From Silene latifolia (Eukaryota; Streptophyta; Magnoliopsida; Caryophyllales; Caryophyllaceae), in the NCBI RefSeq assembly GCF_048544455.1, contig NC_133526.1:3736001-3800000 (forward strand): DNA of 64,000 bases, in the 5' to 3' direction. Shown piece by piece: positions 58,301 through 64,000 of this stretch. The translations under genes were made by a program, and so were the position numbers. The number at the start of each line of letters is the position of its first letter. Positions within the stretch are counted from its first letter, which is position 1. Under the pieces are notes generated by a model. The model saw only the letters and a program-made list of their open reading frames with translations, did no database searches and was not told the DNA's origin.

Positions 58301-61300
58301 AATGATTAATAATACTCTTATAATTTTTTTACCTTTACTAGCGTTATGGTTTCCTTTTTGAGTCATCTTAGAGAAGTTTTTTTTTTTTTTTTTTTTTTTT
58401 AAATAAATAAACAAATAAATTATTTAATGTTCTTATTACTGTATTTATTTTGCTGGATATCCAGATGGTCTATGTTTTATGCGTGTACAACATGAAGGAC
58501 AAGTATCACCGAATTACGGTGAGTTCACTTCCTCTCTATTCTTCTAACTATTACATTTTTAAGTATACCTGGTTTATGACTTCTCCCACTTCTGTATATG
58601 ATTCTTGCTAAGTTGGTGAAGGTTCACTCCTTTTTCTTTGCACCTTGTGTTCTTTTCCTTTATGGCGTTCTAATTTAGCTGTTAGATTCTAAGCCTTTTT
58701 TACATTTAGAACAAAATATGATGTTTAAACCCTTGATGCTCTGAAGGGAACGCAGGGTGATAGTTTGCCCCTTATGGGAGGTTTGTTAGGTCTGTTTTCT
58801 CCCCGTTTTTTGTTGATTCGATGTTGAATAACTTTTGTTTGAGCTCATTCAGAATTAGATATCACCTGTGTACTGTCAAAATGTTGGTTCTGGAGGCCTC
58901 TGAAAACTGCTGATTATCAGAGTGAAGTTCGCTTTGAGAGGTTTTGACGTGAGTCTTCGTGCATTGCGTCTGAGTGGTTAAACAATATATGGAATTTACC
59001 AATTTTGTGCAGAGTACTACCAAAACGTGCAATAATATTATGATCTCTGTGTTAGCTGTCTATTCGTGTGACAGTGACATTTTGATTCTCGTCCCTTTTT
59101 CATTTTGTGTAAGGAGAATTTAACTTAGAAAACGTATCTGATCATGGTTTGTCATGATGTAGTGGCCTTCAGTTATTTCAGCATTAGAAAATGCCATCTT
59201 GTGAATGAAATTCTGATCTGTCTTTGTGGTGAAGATGGCAGCATTCAACATCCAAGAAGCACTAATCTGGAAGGAAAAAATTGAGCAAGTTATTGACCAG
59301 GTCTACCCCTGTTATATGTGCAGTTACAGTTGCAGTGCGTGATTTTATCATTTAGTTCTAACTTGTTGTTTTCTTCGATTCATGAATATATAATATACTT
59401 GCTGAAGTTCCTTTTGCAGCACCAGCAATCACAAGTTGCTAACGGCAAAAAGTACATATCGTTTGAGTATAAAGCAGGATCAGAATCCATGAGAAATGAT
59501 TCTTCCTCAGACCGTGAAAGTCAGTAAGTGGCTCTGGCTTGTTTATTTAATTTCTGGAGCTTGAAATTATCATGCATGTTTCTAATTATTTATACTAGTT
59601 GTGCATCTGTTTGAGATAGTGTAGTTGAATCATTGTGGCATTGACTCCATAGGCGGTGTCTGTTTCAAAATAAAGTAGCGGTTTGGAGTTAGAAATTGGG
59701 TTTTTGAAGAGTTGGTACACATCAAGAACAAATTTTATATGGTGTTAAATAAACTTGACTTGTTTATTCGTAGACCCACATATTTTTGCAGCATAGATCA
59801 TATATCCCACCTCTTATTTCTTCGCGCTTCCACCACCAGTTATAACCATGATTGAATTGTGTATAGTCCCTTGTTGGAGATTTTTTTTAGTTATGGTGGA
59901 CAAATTTTTGTTAGGCAATGCCCAGATAGGTAATTTCAAAAGGTGGCGAGTTAGAGGTTATGGGTATCACGTTGAAGAATTCACATTTTTCCTTTCTATT
60001 CCCTTTATTTCTGTGTTCGGGCACAATTCTTGAGAAATAGAGTGAAATAATAATATAGTACAATGCAAGTGGAGAATGAGAATAAATTAAGTGGGAAATG
60101 GAGTATAATATTAATATAGTACAATGCAAGTAGTGGCAAAATAGGTAATTATGGGTGAAAAGTAGGGGTAAGTATTAGGCCAAAATAGATAGTTCTTAAA
60201 TAAGAAGAAAACGGTGAGAGTTCCTTAAATGGAATATGGAAAAAAAACTGTGAAAATGAGGAAGGATTTAAAACCACTCTTGGGTGTTGGAGAACACATT
60301 ACGAATGAGGTTGTATCGATTATTAAAAACAAAGCCAAAGCTGAGGAATAAGCATGCTTGAGTTTAAACTTTTGTCTTCACTTAAACCAAAGTATGATGA
60401 AACCTGGCTCAAATCGGTGTTCATTACCTGGTGATTAAACCACAACTTTCTTCATATAAAAGCATTGTATTCGGCTGCCTTGACGGTTGGGCTAACATAA
60501 GAAAAGTATACTACATACTTGGATGATTAGGTCTGTTACTCAGACGATCAGTGATCATTTAGAAGAAGTGGATGGTTTTGAAACAGAGATATTAGCCACA
60601 ATGTCGTAGATCTCATTTTAGAGCCTCTAAGTTGCTCTGCTGTTATAAATACACAACAAAGTGTGAAGCACTGTCCGTATTTAGCCTTAAAACACCAATG
60701 TCGACCCCTGTGCTTCCAAGGCAATATACATCGATTAGAGATGCTCCAACCAAAGTTGTGAACTATCCATGCTTCTTTATTTTTTGTATTGTTACCAGTG
60801 GTTGGTGCTGGTAATAATTGGTTTTAGAGAATGCATAGAATTTTGCATCCCCATCCTTTTTTAGTAATAAGCTCCCATGTCAATTTCATTATTGCGTTTT
60901 TATCCATGGCTCATGACAGGCTTAGCGCTCAGGAAGATGACGAGGACACCGCCGCTAACATGTTGAGGAGGACAACAATTGGAAATGGTCAGTCCCCCCG
61001 TAATACGAATTACTTGTTCTGGCATCGTTCTCATTTTGCTTGATACATATTATTCAACTTGCAGGACTTCCAGAGGCTGTGTTTGACTGGACCCGAGAAA
61101 TTGACTCTGATCTTTCCCAAAGTAACAACAGTCAAGCATTCTCTAGGAAGCATTGGCGTCTTCTTCAATGTCAAAATGGTAAGACTATCTCCTATGATAT
61201 CGTTGTTTTTATTTTCGAGCTAGCGATCTGTTAGAAAAATATCTGTTGCAAATTATTTGTTATGGTAATTGTTTTTTGGGTATCACAGGACTCCGAATTT

Positions 61301-64000
61301 TTGAAGAGCTATCTGATGTTGATTACCTTGTATGTGATTTCTTCTCTGAAAATGATTGTCTCCGTTTTTTTTATTAGTGGTTTATCACACGAATTTCCTG
61401 TTATTCAGCCAAGGAGTTGTAGTAGAGCAATGAAGGCTGTGGGAGTTGTTGAAGCTTCATGTGAAGAAATTTTTGAACTTGTAATGAGTATGGATGGGAC
61501 TCGGTTTGAGTAAGTTTCATATTTGCTGTGAACTTTGTCAATTACTTCTGCAGAAACTTTTAATTTAATGCTGGGTATCACGGTGCATTCACGCTTATTT
61601 TTCCTATACATTGCTAGTCATTGCATTGTATATTCTCATCCTCTGGTTTACAACCTTCGTCTCTATTAAACACGACACGTTCCTGAACCATTCCAAGCGG
61701 CCATGCACCACCGCTCTCATAAGTCATAAGTAGACCACCGACCTCGATTGAAGAAATTTCAAACCTCCACTCTTTTGTAGTTCTTTCTTTTCTTTTGTTC
61801 TAATTTTAGTTACTTTTTTTTGTGTGGTGGTGTAGATGGGACTGCAGTTTCCAGTTTGGGAGTTTAGTTGAGGAGGTAGATGGACATACTGCAGTTATAT
61901 ATCATAGACTTCAGCTCGACTGGTACTCGATGTAAGTTCTTTGAAATTGCTCTGTTACGCGAAGTTCACTCTCAATTTCTGTAAAGCTAAAGTTTATTTG
62001 GATATTGGAAAGGGTAGTTGAAGAGAGAGGAAATTAATAATATATAAAGATGATCTTTTGGTTTGCTAAAGTTAGTCAGATAATTAATTCTTATCATGTT
62101 CCCATTGGAATGTGCACATGATAGAAAAACCTCTACTATACAATGAAAATTATACTAATGAAAATTAATCAAACAAGATGCTGCTTGCCTGCATGGCTAT
62201 ATTTCCTTTTATTTTTATTATACTAATGAAAATTAATCAAACAAGATGCTGCATGACTATATTTCCTTTTATTTTTTTGCAAAGAATTATGAAGATTTTT
62301 TCACTCAAAAATAGTGTAAAAGATGCAAATAGGGGATTTGGAGTTATGGAGGGAGTACTTTTGTTGTTAGCTCCACAGGAGGCTTTGGGAGATTATGTAT
62401 CTCAATGTGCATAGTATTAGTGTAGGAACCTTGATGATGCATCATCCTGTACGGTTTACCTCTACAATGAATCTATTGTATAGAATAGGATAATTTAATT
62501 TTTTTAGAATATACAATTCACTAGTATGATCAGTCTGGAACATACTGCAGAAGTGATGTTTAAATCCCCTGTTCATACATTTCTGCTTAAATGAAAGCAT
62601 TACTTTTATTTTACTAAGAAGCAGTAACTTCTCATCATCACGAGTTATTTTTCAAACTTCAATTTTCCTTTAGGTACTTATGCCAGATTTCTCTTGATGC
62701 ACTATCATTATCCTCGTAACATCTACAATATAGTTCTTAAAAATTGTAACCCCATGAGTGTGAGATACGAGGGCGTGAACGAGTTTGATAATCTAGTATA
62801 AAAAGCCATTTTTATTTAGTACATCAGATCCAAAGAAAAGTGACTAGTGACTAGGTAGTTGTGTTCTCATTTTTACATAATGGATTTATAAGGCTTTTTC
62901 TTAATTACAACCTTTTTCTATTATTTTCGGGGTTAAGCTTTATGAGGTTGATCTTTCTCCAGGTTAATTTGGCCTCGTGACCTTTGCTATGTGCGTTATT
63001 GGCGCCGAAATGATGATGGAAGTTATGGTAAGTTTAATCTTTGTAGTTCTTTCTCATCCAACTTTAATGTCCCTTTCTCTTCATCTTACACTGTTCTTCT
63101 TATGCAGTTGTATTGTTCTGCTCTAGGGTGCATGAAAACTGCGGCCCACAGCCAGGATTCGTGCGCGCCCACATTGAGAGTAAGATTCACATCTTTTGTT
63201 GATATCCTTCTGACCTCTTGCTTTGGTAGAACGCAAAATTGCTGATGCGAAGCACATATGATTTGTCTCTTTCCTGCATAAACATTTTAATAACAATTAT
63301 AGCACAATTTCTCAGGTGGTGGGTACAATATTTCCCCATTGAAACCTCGAAATGGCAGACCCAGATCGCAGGTGCAACATCTTATGCAAATTGATCTGAA
63401 AGGGTGGGGTGTAGGCTACCTTTCATCATTTCAGCAACATTGCCTCCTGCAAATGTTAAACAGTGTCGCAGGTGATCTCTTAAGAGCATCTTTTGTAATT
63501 TTTGCGAATTGTTTGTGTGTCTGGTTCTTCTCAGTTTAGAGTTCGTCTTTTAGCGAGTGGATTTCATTGCGACTGGTTATGGACTTTATTTTTCAGTGAG
63601 CTCACTGCCAAAGTACTATTTTTTTTTCTGCTCTAATATTGGGTATCACAACGGCATGACACTTCCATAACAGTTTTGTGACTGTTGATCTTGGATTACT
63701 TACAGAAGAACAATATAAAACTGTGCAGATTAGTTCTCACTTATTTAGGCTTTAAGCAACTTCTATTTTTATTAAGTTTTTTTTATTTGTAGGTTCACAT
63801 AAATCAATAGAAAGTATTGGAAGTACAATAATCTAGAATTAATTTGGTTGAAGATGATTTTAAATTTATCTTCATGTAGTGGAAACTTTCAGCAATAATG
63901 TTCTGGTTTCTTGACTGATCAAGAACCAACTACCTGCATCCCAGACTGATCGGAACTTGCACTGAGATATAACTGACGCTGTAATATTATTGACTTCATG
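55355..64000 (+). CDS. EDR2: EDR2-like PH-START protein, 5' part
   Basis: Thirteen exons with matching phases: 55355-55510, 58098-58172, 58465-58518, 59235-59300, 59420-59523, 60920-60987, 61065-61178, 61289-61329, 61409-61509, 61836-61931, 62963-63027, 63108-63179 and 63316-63471. The last donor is at 63472; the remaining exons lie beyond the window. The N-terminal PH domain runs from VVYEGWMVRIGRRKIGRSF through FNIQEALIWKEKIEQVID (about residues 9-120). After an acidic linker and RRTTIGNG comes the START domain: QAFSRKHWRLLQCQNGLRIF, AMKAVGVVEASCEEIFELV, FQFGSLVEEVDGHTAV, WPRDLCYVRYWRRNDDGSY, VQHLMQIDLKGWGVGYL. A C-terminal DUF1336 is expected outside. In Arabidopsis EDR2 is a negative regulator of salicylate-based defence and cell death, binds phosphatidylinositol-4-phosphate, and associates with endomembranes and mitochondria. 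The ATG at 55355 was chosen by homology; an in-frame TTG at 55331 is not a start. Confidence 0.95.
55632..56460 (+). repeat. Tandem repeat array in EDR2 intron 1
   Basis: Six diverged copies of a unit containing GATTTAGTTTTAGTGTTGAT, then ...ATAATCGAC.A.GATGAGCGAATTT, and ...TTGCTGAATGAAG. The last four copies are spaced about 115-125 bases, the first two about 180-215. The array starts 120 bases after exon 1. Confidence 0.8.
63472..64000 (+). other. EDR2 intron 13 (open at right edge)
   Basis: AT-rich sequence following the donor at 63472. The next expected exon (beginning LREWF in relatives) was not found before the window ends. Confidence 0.7.

Overview
This window is nuclear DNA of a flowering plant. 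Genes are split by GT-AG introns, intergenic DNA is AT-rich, and the DNA is crowded with plant transposons. Frequent motifs such as TACGGAGTA and the mix of repeats suggest a eudicot, perhaps Caryophyllales (goosefoot or campion relatives); that placement is an impression, not a proof.

Three host genes look intact. An intronless nodulin-like/MFS membrane transporter lies at 579-2309 (+). A seven-exon MOB1 kinase activator lies at 45621-52718 (+); its exons sum to exactly 214 codons plus stop. The first 13 exons of an EDR2-like PH-START lipid-binding protein lie at 55355-63471 (+), and that gene runs off the right edge. Two host genes are broken. A DNA ligase I gene at 3508-10798 (-) keeps its active-site lysine motif but has lost about 115-120 residues, including adenylation motifs IV and V, where a trinucleotide/hexanucleotide microsatellite now sits. 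A 992-bp 3' piece of the MFS gene is repeated at 18193-19184 without indels.

Layout: 0.6-2.3 kb MFS gene; 3.5-10.8 kb ligase relic, its introns hosting a poly(A)-tailed insertion, a perfect 58-bp inverted repeat, nested MITEs and an internal duplication; 11-18.2 kb AT-rich microsatellite split by a GC-rich, non-autonomous Ty3/gypsy (Tat-like) fossil with near-identical LTRs and an antisense reading-frame cluster; 18.2-19.2 kb MFS fragment; 19.2-29.8 kb gene-poor repeats with a LINE scrap and one copy of an unrecognised gene-like unit; 29.8-38.7 kb a nested stack, in which the second copy of that unit (-) is split by a full-length RTE-type LINE (11-bp target duplication), itself split by a CACTA element (3-bp duplication), with a hAT-type MITE (8-bp duplication) and a second CACTA copy nearby; 38.7-45.6 kb a probable old LTR, a Mutator-like foldback element (9-bp duplication), a 5'-truncated L1 LINE (18-bp duplication), a minisatellite and a hAT element; 45.6-64 kb MOB1 and EDR2, the ordinary genic part.

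The intact genes are not known to form a pathway or cluster. The most unusual items are the pair of CACTA elements carrying a small promoter-equipped reading frame, the inverted pair of unrecognised gene-like units, the perfect palindrome in the ligase intron, and the antisense transcription unit of the gypsy fossil. I found no RNA gene, CRISPR array or operon.
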